Below are positions 1-12,059 of a DNA stretch of 64,000 nt, piece after piece. The notes under the pieces were generated by a model, which was not told the origin of the DNA, did not search any database, and saw only the letters and a program-made list of their open reading frames with translations. Numbering within the stretch: position 1 is the stretch's first letter; each line of letters starts with the position of its first letter. The DNA comes from Impatiens glandulifera (Eukaryota > Streptophyta > Magnoliopsida > Ericales > Balsaminaceae), in NCBI RefSeq assembly GCF_907164915.1, contig NC_061863.1:12044376-12108375 (forward strand). The letters run 5' to 3'. The position numbers were made by a program, and so were the translations under genes.

Positions 1-1270
1 ATCTTTATCCCTTCTGTATTTGTGCTTTGGTAGAATGAAGCGTCTGTGACCCATGTAACATTATTTGGAACCATTAACTAATCGAAGAGATATAGTGTCG
101 TTGTTACGACAAGGAAAAACAAATTTTCCTTTCGTACTTCAGCCTGACAAATTCGCGTACGCTGGAAAGTCGTTAATGGTCCATAACAATGTTGCTCGCA
201 TGTTAAAGTATTGCGAGTTGTGTGCATCAAATATTCTCACACCAGTTTGCCACGGTTCAGTCAACTCGTCGATCAATGGCTGGAGAAATATGTCAATTGC
301 ATGTCCTAGACTATTTGGACCTGGAATTAACATAGATAGAATAAAATTGCTAGAATCCATGGAAGTAGTGGGTGACACATTATAAGGAACAAGCATAACC
401 GGCCATTAACTGTATGACTTTTTCCCATTAGCAAAGGGTTGAAACCCATCGCTTGATAAACTCAGTCTCACGCTTCGAGAGTCCGACGCGAAATCTTTAT
501 AATTTTCATCAAATGTTTTCTAAGTTAATGAATCAGTCTGATATCTCAACATATCACTATCAACTCTTCCTTCATTATGTCATCTCATTATTGGAGCAAT
601 TTTTGAGGACATGTATAGTTTTTGTAGTCTTGGTATTAGGGGACATATCTTAACACCTTAGTGGGCATGAATTTCCCATTTTACTTCTTTCGAACAGCCC
701 CACTTGTTTGGTCGACTTTCCATCTAGAAAGGACACAAACTCAACTAGACTCTACATTTTTGTCGTCCTTCTAAAATAACATACAATTGTTCTTACATGC
801 GTCTATATTCTCATCCTGAAGCCTCATATCTGTAATGAATTTTATACATTCGTAATAGTATTTAGAAATTGAGCGTCCATCAGTAATATGTCATGTTTAA
901 ATAGATGCAACAACATATTGAATGAAGTATTTGTCCATTGACCGACATTCTTTATGTGAATTATTTTCAGTAGTGCTGATGATTTCGTTATTCGAGTACC
1001 TTCATACAATGGCCATTTAGAATCATCAAGCAATTTATAAAATCTCTACGCATCTTCGACTGGTTCATGGTTGTTCGGGCAATCATTAATGTTGGAGAAC
1101 ACATCGTTTATAAAATCGTGCATATAACGTTCTTCATTGACCTATTCATTGACTGTATTATTCATCTTTATTCTAGGATCGTTGAATTACGGCATGGTAC
1201 CCTCTGATTGACCATCATCATCATCATCCAAGTCATCGGCATCATCATCATCATCATCATCATCATTAAC
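1..1270 (-). pseudogene. CACTA (En/Spm) TNP2 transposase, N-terminal part, decayed
   Basis: Read on the minus strand this is the front part of a TNP2-type transposase, the enzyme that cuts and moves CACTA DNA transposons. In order I see an acidic Asp-run (1200-1265), a segment ending ..EPVEDA then FYKLLDDSKWPLYEG (about 1020-1060), the helix-rich part at 842-1033, a short SKEVKWEIHAH piece (about 660-700), DFASDSRSVRLSLSSDG (about 430-500), WPVMLVPYN (about 375-400) and LIPGPNSLGHAIDIFLQPL (about 280-340), followed by the ALLWTINDFPAY block near 150-180. These are the family's diagnostic blocks in the right order. Several in-frame stops (for example before WPVML and before RFYKLL) and frame changes make it a pseudogene in this copy, although introns could explain some breaks. 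The gene continues beyond the left edge. A second copy lies at the right end of the window. Confidence 0.85.
1209..1267. repeat. (ATC)n microsatellite
   Basis: Two runs of ATC/CAT trinucleotides are separated by about 20 bp. On the minus strand in the TNP2 frame they encode a run of aspartates, so this is probably a coding microsatellite near the transposase N-terminus. Confidence 0.8.
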
Positions 1271-1274
1271 CACG

Positions 1275-2160
1275 TTAGTAGTAAGTCTCCATAAATCTAA
1301 CCGAATATCCATTAATCTAACTAAAATATAACCTAAATCAAACACAATATAAACCAATTTTTAACATTAATCAAACCTAATTAAACATAAATCAAACCAA
1401 ATATCCATAAATATAACCAAATATCTATTAATCTAACCAAAATATAACCTAAATCAAACTGAATATAAACCAATTTTTAACATTAATCAAACATGATAAA
1501 CATCAATGAAACCAAATATCCATAAACTAACCGAATATCCATTAATCTAACCAAAATATAACCTAAATCAAACACAATATAAACAAATTTTTAACATTAA
1601 TCAAATCTAATTAAACATAAATCAAACCAAATATCCATAAATATAACCAAATATCTATTAATCTAACCAAAATATAACCTAAATCAAATTGAATATAAAC
1701 CAATTTTTAACATTAATCAAACCTAATCAAACATCAATCAAACCAAATATCCATAAATCTAACCGAATATCCATTAATCTAACCAAAATATAACCTAAAT
1801 AAAACTCAATATAAACCAATTTTTAACATTAATCAAACCTAATTAAACATAAATCAAACCAAATATCCATAAATCTAACCAAATATCCATTAATCTAACA
1901 AAATTATAACCTGAATCAAACTCAATATAAACCAATTTTTAACATTAATCAAACCTAATCAAACATCAAGCAAACCAAATATCCAAAATCTTACCAAATA
2001 TCCATTAATTTAACCAAAATATAACCTAAATCAAACTCAATATAAACCAATTTTTAACATTAATCAAACCTAATCAAACATCAATCAAACCAAATATCCA
2101 TAAATCTAACCAAATATCCATTAATCTAACCAAATCAACCTAAATATATAACATAATCTA
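1275..2160. repeat. Tandem array, unit about 116 bp, about 8 copies
   Basis: A unit containing CCATTAATCTAACC, then AAATATAACCTAAATCAAAC, then AATATAAACCAATTTTTAAC recurs about every 116 bp. Anchors are near 1308, 1425, 1540, 1655, 1770, 1887, 2000 and 2115. Units differ by a few substitutions and alternate slightly (CATAAATCTAACC versus CATAAATATAACC), which suggests a two-unit higher-order period. The array sits just upstream of the TNP2 reading frame, inside the CACTA element. Shorter related ATCTAACCAAAA text recurs at 4780-5150. Confidence 0.85.
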
Positions 2161-2281
2161 ACATTAATCAACCTAAATATATAACATATAACATAATCTA
2201 ACATTAATCCACCTACTCAAACATAATTAACCTAAATATATAAAATCAAACTCAAACATAAATTAATATGACCTTGAAATG

Positions 2282-2515
2282 TAGGCGGAGGGCGGAGGGG
2301 CAATGACGGTGGTAGGAGGAGGCTTCAAGCGTCGTCGGCGTCTTCAATCCGGATGGGCGACGGCAGGAGGTTGCTTCAAGCAACGACAGCGTCTTAAATG
2401 TGAATGTGCGTCTTCTTCAATAGGCGACGTTGTCATCGGATGGGCGTCGTCTTCAATAGGCGGCGACGTCTTCAGCAAGCGGGCGGGGAGAGAGAGAAAG
2501 GGATAAGAAAGTATG
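2282..2515. other. GC-rich island inside the CACTA element
   Basis: This is a sudden GC-rich stretch in otherwise AT-rich DNA, with a repeated GCGTCTTCAA-like motif (near 2336, 2390, 2427, 2450) and a purine tail of GAGAGAGAGAAAGG. I recognise no protein in either strand. It may be the leader or promoter region of the minus-strand transposase transcript. A smaller similar block (GCGGCGAGAGGGCGGAG plus a GA-run) lies at 5178-5220. Confidence 0.45.
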
Positions 2516-2534
2516 CAGAAAGAATTAGGGAAGA

Positions 2535-4190
2535 AATAAGTTTTTTTAATTAAACAGGTTAATTCTAAGAGTTATATGAAAACTCTCTGTTTTGATCAAT
2601 TACTTAATTTTGAGAGTTTTCATATAACTCTCGGTTTTCATCAAAATAACTTAATTCCGAGAGATTTAGATATATATCTCGATTTTGATCATTTTATATT
2701 CCGAGAGATATGTTTAAATCTCTCAGTTTTGACATATGACACAAATAATTTTAAATAGAGTAAACTGAGAGATTTGTGTATAACTCTCGGTTTTGAATAT
2801 TATTACCGAAAGTTAATGGTATATCTTTCGGTATTACCACTTTATAAATTGTTAAATTAATTGGTTTTTCACTTTCTAATAACATTGAACAACATTAATT
2901 TAACACATTTGATATCCTTAAAACATTACACAATCTCAATACATCATTACAATCAAACTTTACACACAACCTTATTATCATCGAACACAAACATACATAT
3001 ACACTTCTTTATATAATCAAACACAATCCTTATTTTTAAAAAAATAATACACACTTGATTACCTTAGTTAGGATTTTACATTAGAAAGTGAAAAACCAAG
3101 TAAATTTGATATAGTAAAACCAAAAGCTTTGTAAACATCTTTCGGTATAAAGGCATAATACCGAAAGTTAATGGTATATCTTTCGGTATCACACTTCATA
3201 AATTGTTAAATTAATTGGTTTTTCACTTTATAATATCTTGAACAACATTAATTTAACACATTTTATATCCTTCAAACATTACACAATCCCAATACATCAT
3301 TACAATCAAACTTTATACACAACCTTATTATCATCAAACACAAACATACATATACACTTCTTAATATAATTAAACACAATCATATAAATTTATAACATTA
3401 AACACAATCTTTATTATTAAAAAATAACACACACTTGATGTTCTTAAGAGATTAGACAAACAAAATAGCGAAAAATCAAATAAAAGATTGAATGAATACC
3501 GAAAGCAAAATCAATTAACTTTCGGTACCTACATTAAAACCGAGAGATTTTCAATTATCTTTCGGTACTGACCTTTAACATAATATTTTTTGGGAAAAGT
3601 CAAAACAGAAGGTTTCCAATAAACCTTTGTAATTACCATTTCCCAACACTTAGAATTATTTTTAGTTTTTTGGGGAACAGTTAAAACCGAAGGTTTATTG
3701 AAAACCTTCGCAATTACCCTTTCCCAACACTTAAAATTATTTTTATGGAATAGTCAAAAGCGAAGGTTTTCCAGTAAACCTTCGCAATTACCCCTCCCAA
3801 CACTTATTATTATTTACAGTTTTTTTGAAAGAGTCAAGACTGAAGGTTTTCCAATAAACCTTCGCAATTACCCCCTCCCAACACTTAGAATTATTTACAG
3901 TTTTTTTGGGAAGAGTCAAAACTGAAGATTTTTCAATAAACCTTCACAATTACCCTTTTCCAACACTTAGAATTATTTTTTTTTTTTGGGAAGAGACAAA
4001 ACCGAAGGTTTATTGAAAAACTTTTTCAATTACCCTTCCCAACACTTAGAATTATTTTTAGTTTTTTGTAAGATTCAAAACCGAAGGTTTATTGAAAAAC
4101 CTTCGCAATTACCCCTTTCAACACTTAAAATTTTTGTAGTTTTTTTGGGAAGAGTCTAAACCGGAAATTTTCAATAAATTTCTCAAATAA
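2535..4190. repeat. Hairpin-forming CACTA subterminal-type repeats, first block
   Basis: Short units repeat many times, and each is itself a small inverted repeat. At 2565-2770 the unit is of the type CCGAGAG...CTCTCGG. From 3600 to 4180 it is ACCGAAGGTTT followed by AAACCTTCGCAATTACCC, spaced by CCCAACACTTAGAATTATTTT, with a period near 75-80 bp. Such clusters near CACTA ends are binding sites for the element's TNPA-type protein in known systems; that role here is inferred. A tandem duplication is nested at 2818-3520. Confidence 0.75.
2818..3520. repeat. Tandem duplication, unit about 355 bp, two copies
   Basis: The sequence starting GGTATATCTTTCGGTAT at 2818 is repeated starting at 3173. 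Both copies continue through TTGTTAAATTAATTGGTTTTTCACTTT, the ACATTACACAATC segment and CAAACATACATATACACTTCTT. The copies differ by scattered substitutions and short indels. Confidence 0.85.
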
Positions 4191-4384
4191 GGCAAACTAA
4201 TACATATACAATAACATTCATAAACCAAAAGATAATTATAATTCCAAAATTCTAAACCAAAGTCAATCATCCAAACAACATGTTATCAGTCGAAACAAAA
4301 CGTACCCAATTATCCAAAAACATGTTATTAGTCGAACCAAAACATTTGCAATTATTCAAAAACATTAATGTGCTAAGTATTTGG

Positions 4385-4735
4385 GGGAGGAGGAGGGTTG
4401 ATTCTACCTCATGAAGATTACAATTTGTTGTTCATATTTCCCTAATCTTTGCGTCATTTGCACCCTCTCCGCTTTGATTTCACTAAGAATTTGCGCTCCT
4501 TCCATATCCCTCAATTGAATTTGCTCTAATGCCAATGCCAGGTGTCTCGCATTCTCCTAATGTTTAACATTAGTAGTAGCCATCGGGTCTGCCACGACAG
4601 ACATTGTGTCGAATCTGGAAGTCTCTCCTCGGATCGTAAGGTCATTTGATTGTTTTAGTAGGTTCTAGAATGACGGGTGTAGTCTCTTTGGTGTTTTCCG
4701 CATACGCAACCATCCAGTCATCCTGAATGCATATC
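4385..4735 (-). pseudogene. Possible coiled-coil tail of a CACTA-associated transposase gene
   Basis: On the minus strand one frame reads through a helix-rich, Gln/Glu/Met-rich stretch (LALALEQIQLRDMEGAQIL, then EIKAERVQMTQRLGKYEQQI), with one upstream stop, and ends shortly after in a Pro/Ser tail. This resembles the C-terminal coil of Ptta/En/Spm (Transposase_24) proteins, but no core-domain motif is visible, so the assignment rests on composition and context. It lies on the same strand as the TNP2 remnant. Confidence 0.35.
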
Positions 4736-5269
4736 ATTAATAAATTGGGCTTCAATTTCCATATTATTCATATATATAACATATATGAATCTAACCAAAA
4801 TGAAATCCTAATTAATACAACGACCTAAGACATATTTGAATCTAAACCAAAATTCAAACAAAAACAACCATAAACACATATGAATCTAACCAAAATTCAA
4901 ACAAAAATCAACCCTAAACACATATGAATCTAACCAAAACTCAAACATAAATCGAACACATACTAACCAAAATTAAACCAAATCTAACATATACTACCCA
5001 AAATCAAACAAAATCAACTCTAAATCTAACATTTACTAACCAAAATTATAACAACAAAAATCCTTAATCTAACATATACTAACCAAAATTATAACAAAAT
5101 CAACCTAAATCATCTTAATCTAACACATATATATATATATAAATCTAACATATAATAACCTTAAGTCTAAGAATCTGCAGCGGCGAGAGGGCGGAGAACA
5201 GAGAGAGAGAGAGAGGTGTCTGAAATAATCGGGAAAAGAAAAGGGTATCTGATTTTATTAGTAAGGTTT

Positions 5270-5934
5270 TACCGAGAGTTTTAGAAGAACTCTCGGTAAT
5301 TACCTTTTGGGAAGAGTAAAAACCGAAGGTTTTCCAATAAACCTTCGCAATTACCTTTAGAATTATTTTCGGCTTTTTTGGGGAAGGGTCAAAATCGAAG
5401 GTTTCCAATAAACCTTCGCAATTACCCCTTCCCAACACTTAAAATTATTTTAGTTTTTTTTTTGGAAAAAGTCAAAACCGAAGGTTTTCCAATAAATCTT
5501 CACAATTACCCCTTCCCAACACTTAGAATTATTTTCGGTTTTTTTGGGAATGGGTCAAAACCGAAGGTTTATTAAAACACCTTCGCAATTAACCCATTCC
5601 TAACACTTAGAATTATTTTCAGTTTTTTTGAAAAGAGTCAAAATTGAAGGTTTATTAGAAAACCTTTGCAATTACCAATTTGGGGAAAGTTAAAACCGAG
5701 GGTTCTTTGAATAACCTTCGCAATTACCCCATTACCAACACTTAGAATTATTTTCTATTTTTGAGGGGAGTCAAAACCGAAGGTTATAACAAAAACTTTC
5801 GGTAAAAATTTGTATCACCAAAAGTTTTACACACCTCTTAGAATCTATTTTTAATAACGAAATATTTCTTTTCTCTCGGAACCATTACCGAGAGTTTTCT
5901 AAAACTCTCAATAAACTCTATCGGTAAAGGTCAG
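5270..5934. repeat. CACTA subterminal repeats, terminal block
   Basis: At least six imperfect copies of ACCGAAGGTTT...AAACCTTCGCAATTACCCC are spaced about 75-80 bp apart and linked by CCCAACACTTAGAATTATTTT. They change near the end to ACCGAGAGTTTT...AAACTCTC. Each unit can fold into a hairpin. The block runs up to the terminal motif. Confidence 0.8.
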
Positions 5935-5946
5935 TTTTTACTAGTG
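5935..5946 (-). mobile_element. CACTA terminal motif (element end)
   Basis: On the minus strand the element begins CACTAGTAAAAA, the CACTA signature, followed directly by the subterminal repeats. The identical 12-mer ends the second CACTA element at 14799-14810. The bases just outside are ACT (5947-5949), a candidate 3-bp target duplication. The other end of this element is not in the window. Confidence 0.85.
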
Positions 5947-5949
5947 ACT

Positions 5950-8030
5950 TAATATCAATTATCATACTAATTATATTTTTTCCAAGAAAAAAAACTTTAA
6001 ACAAAAAAAAATTTAATGGTTTAAACTTTTTACAATGTATTATAAGATATTCCAATAGATTACAAAAATATAAATATATATATATATTACAAATAAAAAA
6101 TTATCTATCAAAAAACAATTTAAAATATAAATTTTCAAATATTATATATATTAATAGTGGATGAAACACATTTATGTTAATTATAAAATTTAATTAATAT
6201 AACATGGTATACATTTAATTAAAATAATTCATATTTAAATTTTTAATAATTTATTAATATAAAACTATTTTTTTAAGTTTTTATATTTTCATTTTAATTA
6301 ATTTTTTATAAATTTATTTTTAATATATAATATTTAAAACCAATTATATAAAAACTACTATATTATTATAATTTATTGTAATTATTAATAAAAAATAATT
6401 ATCTTATTAAAATTATTATTAATAATATTTTATTTTAAATAATTTCTTAATATTATTTAATAATTAAAATAATTTCTTGTAATAAATAAGATAATTATTA
6501 TTTTAATTATAAGAATATATATATATATTATTTAATTATAATTATGGGAAAGAAAGTAAACATTGATAGAGAGGAGTAAATTGATCGATCCTCTCCCAAT
6601 TTACAGAGGAATTAATCGAGATAATTGAAGATTCCTTAATTATACACAATATATTTCTTTCTCATTTACAACCACGATACCCAAGCATGTCCTTAGACAT
6701 TGATTGAATGAATATTAAGATAAACACTACATTCTAAGTATATAATAATTTAAATATCTCAATACAAAAAATCTAATTAACTAAACAAAATATTTGATTT
6801 TTTAGTACTCAATATTTGATTTGATTTGAAAATATTTGAAACTAATATGTGAAACGATTTATAAAGACTATTATACATCTATATATTAATTAATAATTTT
6901 AATATATTAAATTATAAAATTTGATATATTAAATAAAAAATAATTAAAATAAAAAATAATAATTTTTTAATTTGTATAATAAATTATTAATATATTAGTT
7001 TAATATATATATATATATATATAAGAGATGTAGTTCATATATAAACTTTTTCTAAAAATGTTTGTAGAGAAGTTTAATATTCATTCTTTCTTCATTTTTG
7101 ATAACTTTTATTTAGTATGGAAGGTTTCTTATTTTTTTCTTTCTACCACTCAGATTTAAACTTTTGTTTAGTATGGAAGGTTTATTATTTTTCTTTTCAC
7201 TTTGGTGTTTTATTTTATTAATTGTGACATCTTATTTTGTTGGATAAAATTTTTTATTCAGAATTTTTGTGATCCGAACAATTCTTTCAATATTCAGTGG
7301 ATTGTTGGTTGGTCATATCCTCTGATTGTATTAGTTAGTTATCGGATTTAAAGATTTTTTTTCTTCATTTTTTCAATAAAGAGTCACCAAATAAAAATTT
7401 TAGTCGGATGCCCTATTACAAGTCTACACCCATTATTTCTACGGGTTTCTCATTTTTTTGACCATATATAGATTAGGTGGTCAGTTATCACTTGGTATAA
7501 CATTTTTTCGGCGTTGCTTACCAACTCTCGATCAAGGACAAAATTCAATGTCGCTCATGATATTTTGTAAATATTCTCCCGACACCGTTTAATTGATTTG
7601 TTCGACTTGCTCTACTTCATCACTCGTCATTACAGATTCCCTAAAAAAAATTACAAGATTCGATCTTCATTATTACAATTTTAATTATTACAAATATGTT
7701 ATATTATTTAACACCTAAATTTTTATTTAATTGTTTTGATTATGTTGACATTAAATCAAATATACTAAGTATTTTATATATTAAATTAAGTGAGAGGTCA
7801 AGTTATACCAATATCTCAATAATTTTTTTATATTGGTTTGTTTTTGAAATAATAAGTTAATTTAAATAAAGTAATGTATTTTATTTTTTGATGCAATAAA
7901 TAATTTAAAAAAAAAGTATGATGAAATGGTTGAGTATTTTTAATGATAAAAAAAAACAAAATCGAGGTCCCTTAATATAGATTTATAAAATATTATAAAG
8001 GATTCCAGGGCATTATTAAATGAATAAAAA
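5950..8030. other. AT-rich intergenic DNA
   Basis: I see no coding signal on either strand. The stretch is dominated by A/T runs and short AT microsatellites (for example near 7003-7022). Confidence 0.6.
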
Positions 8031-8034
8031 TGGC

Positions 8035-8044
8035 CTATAAAAAG
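8035..8044 (+). promoter_or_regulatory. TATA box of the defensin-like gene
   Basis: CTATAAAAAG lies about 40 bp upstream of the ATG at 8083, preceded by TTATTAAATGAATAAAAATGG. The same block (GGCCTATAAA with the AT-rich flank) is conserved ahead of both decayed relatives near 16799 and, inverted, near 17360. This supports it as the core promoter. Confidence 0.65.
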
Positions 8045-8082
8045 AAGAATAACAAGATAAGCGTTAAATAATTAGAACGACA

Positions 8083-8500
8083 ATGAAGATGAAAACTTTG
8101 GTCTTCTTCTTCCTGATTATCGGTTTTTCTTATGGTGCTTCTGGTTAGGCACAATTAAAAATTTCTCTGTGATTTAAATTGATTAGCTATGTATATTAAT
8201 TGAACTAATTAAATTACAGAGTTGATCGGGGTTAAGTCATCTGATAATGATATCGGTCTTATGTGGCAGAGCAGAACATTCCAGGGGATATGTCTAAGCC
8301 ACAGTAACTGCAATCAGGCGTGTGTCCTCGAGGGTTACTCTGGCGGCTTTTGCAGAGGCAACTTCCACCAACGCCGCTGCTACTGCACACTCTCCGGCAG
8401 ATCTCGTCTTCCTATTCGTCCTCCTCCTCCTTTTCGTCGTCCTCCTGCTCCTTATATTCCTTCTAATCCTATTCCTATTCCTGTTCCTAGCGGTAATTGA
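8083..8500 (+). CDS. Defensin-like secreted peptide with proline-rich tail (two exons)
   Basis: I join exon 8083-8143 to exon 8220-8500 through a 76-bp GT-AG intron (donor GGTTAG, acceptor TTACAG), giving 113 residues. One intron just after the signal peptide is the usual plant defensin gene structure. Residues 1-20 are a hydrophobic signal peptide. Residues 36-77 follow the defensin pattern: FQGIC, five residues, C, three residues, C, then the gamma-core GGFC with CYC closing it. Six cysteines are present (45, 51, 55, 65, 74, 76). The canonical first Cys is Trp36 and the last Cys is absent after CYCT, so the pair that normally makes the end-to-end disulfide is missing. Residues 81-113 are Arg/Pro-rich, like defensin-proline-rich fusions known in some asterids. 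Members of the family act outside the cell against fungi or as pollen proteins; the role here is unknown. Confidence 0.8.
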
Positions 8501-9642
8501 GAAACTGCGAATGGATCGATACTCTTTCAATAATTATCTTCATTCCTATTAATAATATTTTTTTAAGATATTAATGATGTTGGTGTTCTTATTAACTTGT
8601 GTCCTTGTTTCATCAACTTTAATTAATTTCTAGTCTTTTTAATATCCGTTTCCTTTATTTAAGTGTTTGTATGTAAGCACATAGGCCATGTCCTAAAAAC
8701 ATTATGTAATTACATCAAGAGAAGAATCAAATATAAAATTCAATTTAAGATATTAGATTCAACTCCACATAAGTAAGATTTGCACATATAAGTACATACT
8801 AGTACTAATATAAGTAAGATGACACATAAGCATAAAATAACTTGATCGACAATAAAATGAATCAAGATCCTCCTCAATTTAATTTTGTAACACTTTTTAC
8901 AAGAAATCTAGTTTAGATTATGTACCAAATAAATTAGGATTATATTAATAGGTTGATTTATTACTTTTGAACTGGTTGAAGACAATTAGATCAAATTATT
9001 AGGGCTTGTTTGATGTTGATTATTTAGGTACTTTCACTATTATTTTTTAATATTATTTAATGAAAAAGTAAGTTATTTAAATTTTTAATTGATTATAATG
9101 CTCTTTTAAATTTAAATTTTATAAAAATATTAAAAAAAATATTTTTTAATTTAATTGATAAATGAAGTGATGTTATTGTTCAAAATATATAAAATATTCT
9201 ATATAACTTTTGAGTTAAAATTACGGAAACACAAAATTAAGATAAAACAAACTCTTAATATATTTAATTCTTTGTGAGTTTTAATGAAAAATATTAATAT
9301 ATGTTTAATTAAATATTATATTATTTAGAGTGTCATCTAGACACAAGATATATAATGACAACAAAAACAAATGTTTCTAAAATGTTTTTTTCTTAAATAA
9401 ATCTTAAAATCGGAGACAGAAAATTAAATTACACAAAGTTTTTAGGATAATATTTGAATTGAATTAGTTTGACAATATTTGAAAATAATATCTGAAACAA
9501 AACATTGATAGTATATTAAATATATTAGTTAATAATTGGAATTATATTTAAATTATATAATTTGATATATTAAATATTAAATAAAAAATTAAAATATACA
9601 CTAATATTTTTTAATTTATATATTAAATTATAATTTATTAAC

Positions 9643-9685
<43 letters not shown>

Positions 9686-10595
9686 TCATTTTATTTTATA
9701 ATTAGTTTATATATGATTAATTTTTATATATTTAAAATTAATTTTCTAATTTTTAAAAATCTGATCAAATTTTTAAATGTAATTTTTTAATTTATTTAAT
9801 GATTTTAAATATACTCTTTTGTTTAATAAGTATTTTTTATATTTATTTATTTTAATTAAAATTTAAAATTACATATTAATAAAAAAATTATAAAACATAA
9901 TATATTATTATATTTTATTTTAAAACATAATATATTATTATAATTTATTTTAAAACATATTATTTTTTTAATTTAAATCATTTATTAATATTTAAAATTA
10001 AGTTAATAAAAATTAATATATTTAAATATCTAACAATATATAATTGTAATTATTAAATATTATTACCATATATATATATTTTGAGAGTATATACTAAATG
10101 AAAATAAAAATAATAATAAGATGAATAATTAAACGTAAGTATGAACTTTTTTTATTTAGGATATAGTCAAAAAAGTTTTGCAAATTTAAATGTAAGAGGT
10201 TTATAGACTAAGTTAATCAATGAGTTAATATTACCAAATTAATTCTTGAAAATACTAAAATTTAGCCTAAAAACGATCAAATAATTAAAAAGTTTGATAA
10301 AAACACTTTTTTTTCTTATGATTATCCAAAAATCAATTCACCAATTAAAAAAAATATATTATAATTGGATGGGAATAAATAAAAAAATACTAAAAAATTT
10401 CATATTAAATTTTAAACTTTAATTTTTCCCTGAATTTATACTATTTTTTTTATTTTTTATTTTTGGGGAAAAACTTTCATAAAAAATTCCCAAAAATAGG
10501 AAAAAAAAACCACGAGTTTAAGAGATCATTCTAGAGAGGCATAGAATTATTTTGAAGTCGTAAGATTCTGAGTAAAAGCTAAAAATCTAAAAACG
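8501..10595. other. AT-rich intergenic DNA
   Basis: Nothing recognisable is coded here. A (TA)n run lies at about 9647-9686, and simple A/T-rich text fills the rest. Confidence 0.6.
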
Positions 10596-10599
10596 TAAA

Positions 10600-11048
10600 T
10601 GAATTATCTGATTACAATGCTTTCAATTGTAGTGAGTTTAAAAAACGGTAAATTCCAATTCCTAAAAATATTCCAGTTTTGCTCCGTGTTTGGAATTCTT
10701 GTCCACGTTCCCGCGAGGGCGCTGCAATCCGATACAATATCTTTCCATAACTCTTCAACGCTCCTACAGGTTCTGTCAAATACCCTTGCATTCCGTTCTT
10801 GCCAAATGTTATACACCACTGCTCCAAAGCCGCACTTGAACACGCTTGTTGTAAATCTATTTCCATTGGCTTTGAGTAGTGCTTCATTTTTTATTTCATT
10901 CCATTCGCTCGGAAAACTGATCAGCTCCATGCTTTTATAGAATCTGTCTCAAAGCTCTAAAACAATATAGCAGCTCCCGAATAGGTGATCTATGGTTTCT
11001 TCATTTCCTTTACATAGAAGATAGTTCGTGTCCGAAATGCTCATATAC
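10600..11048 (-). pseudogene. LINE reverse transcriptase, C-terminal zf-RVT remnant
   Basis: On the minus strand the translation starts CKGNEETIDHLFGSC (about 10960-11020), passes one stop, and continues through EWNEIKNEALLKANGNRF and AVVYNIWQERNARVF (about 10760-10830). The C-G...ETIDHLFxxC motif followed by A.VY.IWxERNxRxF is typical of the zf-RVT end of plant non-LTR retrotransposons. Only this last domain is present, as expected for a truncated copy. There is no visible 3' A-tail. Confidence 0.75.
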
Positions 11049-11049
11049 T

Positions 11050-11570
11050 TGCTCATATAGTATAAAACAGAATTTATACTATTTTATAATACATATAAAA
11101 TAAAACTATTGGGTATACCTAGCAAATATCTGTTTTTTAATTTAAATGTAAATAAAAGATATAATCAAAATAAAAACAACGATAGAAAGAAGAAAAAAAG
11201 CTATATTGTCGAATAAAAGAATTGTTTTAAATTAATAAATTAAAAAAAGAAAGAACGAAAATCTACATACCGAAGAGATCTTAGAGGCAAAGCATTTTTG
11301 GTAGCATAGAGGAATCGAAAAATCATGTTTCCTCGATTAAGTAGAGAGATAAATCATAATCATTGAAGTTGAAGTCACTTGAAATCTTATCAATCAACAT
11401 TTTAAATTTATTAATCCAATTTTTAATTGGTATATTATGTAAATATATGTTAGGACATATAAAGACCTCGTCTAACTAAATAAATGCTGGTTGGAGTGAA
11501 CATTTTATATAAGCTAAAGGTAAAATAAAAATTTACCTAACAACATGATTTTTTTTTAATAATTTGTTTC

Positions 11571-11639
<69 letters not shown>

Positions 11640-12055
11640 GTAATTTGTAATTACTTTTATTTTATTAATTATTTTAAAGTTAATTTATAAACCTATTTAA
11701 CAAACTCAATAAATATTCAATCCTTATATTTGTAAATTTTTAATGAAGTATAACCCAAATCTTATAATTTAATTTAAATTTATAAAAAAAATAATATAAT
11801 TCATAATCACACCTAATTTAAAAAGAATTCATAAAATAAGGTTAAAATAATCTTTTATTCATTTAAATTCTCACAATTAATATATTATATTTTTTTAATA
11901 TTAAAATTATTTTACTTTTTTATGAAGACAAATAATTTAGTAATGAATATGACATCCTAATTTTAACGAGTAATTCGTAAGAAAAAAAGTATTGTGGCTT
12001 TTAATACAAAATAAAATTTGTTTATCCCAGGTATTTTTTTTTTTTTTGATAAAAT
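11050..12055. other. AT-rich spacer with a long (AT)n microsatellite
   Basis: There is no coding signal. A perfect (AT)n run of about 60 bp lies at about 11575-11634. Confidence 0.7.
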
Positions 12056-12059
12056 TATC

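Noticed and set aside
1209..2160. CRISPR-like array
   Set aside because: The repeats are contiguous tandem units without unique spacers, and the context is a plant CACTA element.
5947..5949. ACT as a certain CACTA target duplication
   Set aside because: The other end of the element is outside the window, so the duplication cannot be confirmed.
8294..8552. Alternative frames over the defensin-like exon 2
   Set aside because: Both alternatives are made by the proline/arginine codon repeats. Only the spliced frame has a signal peptide and defensin cysteine spacing.
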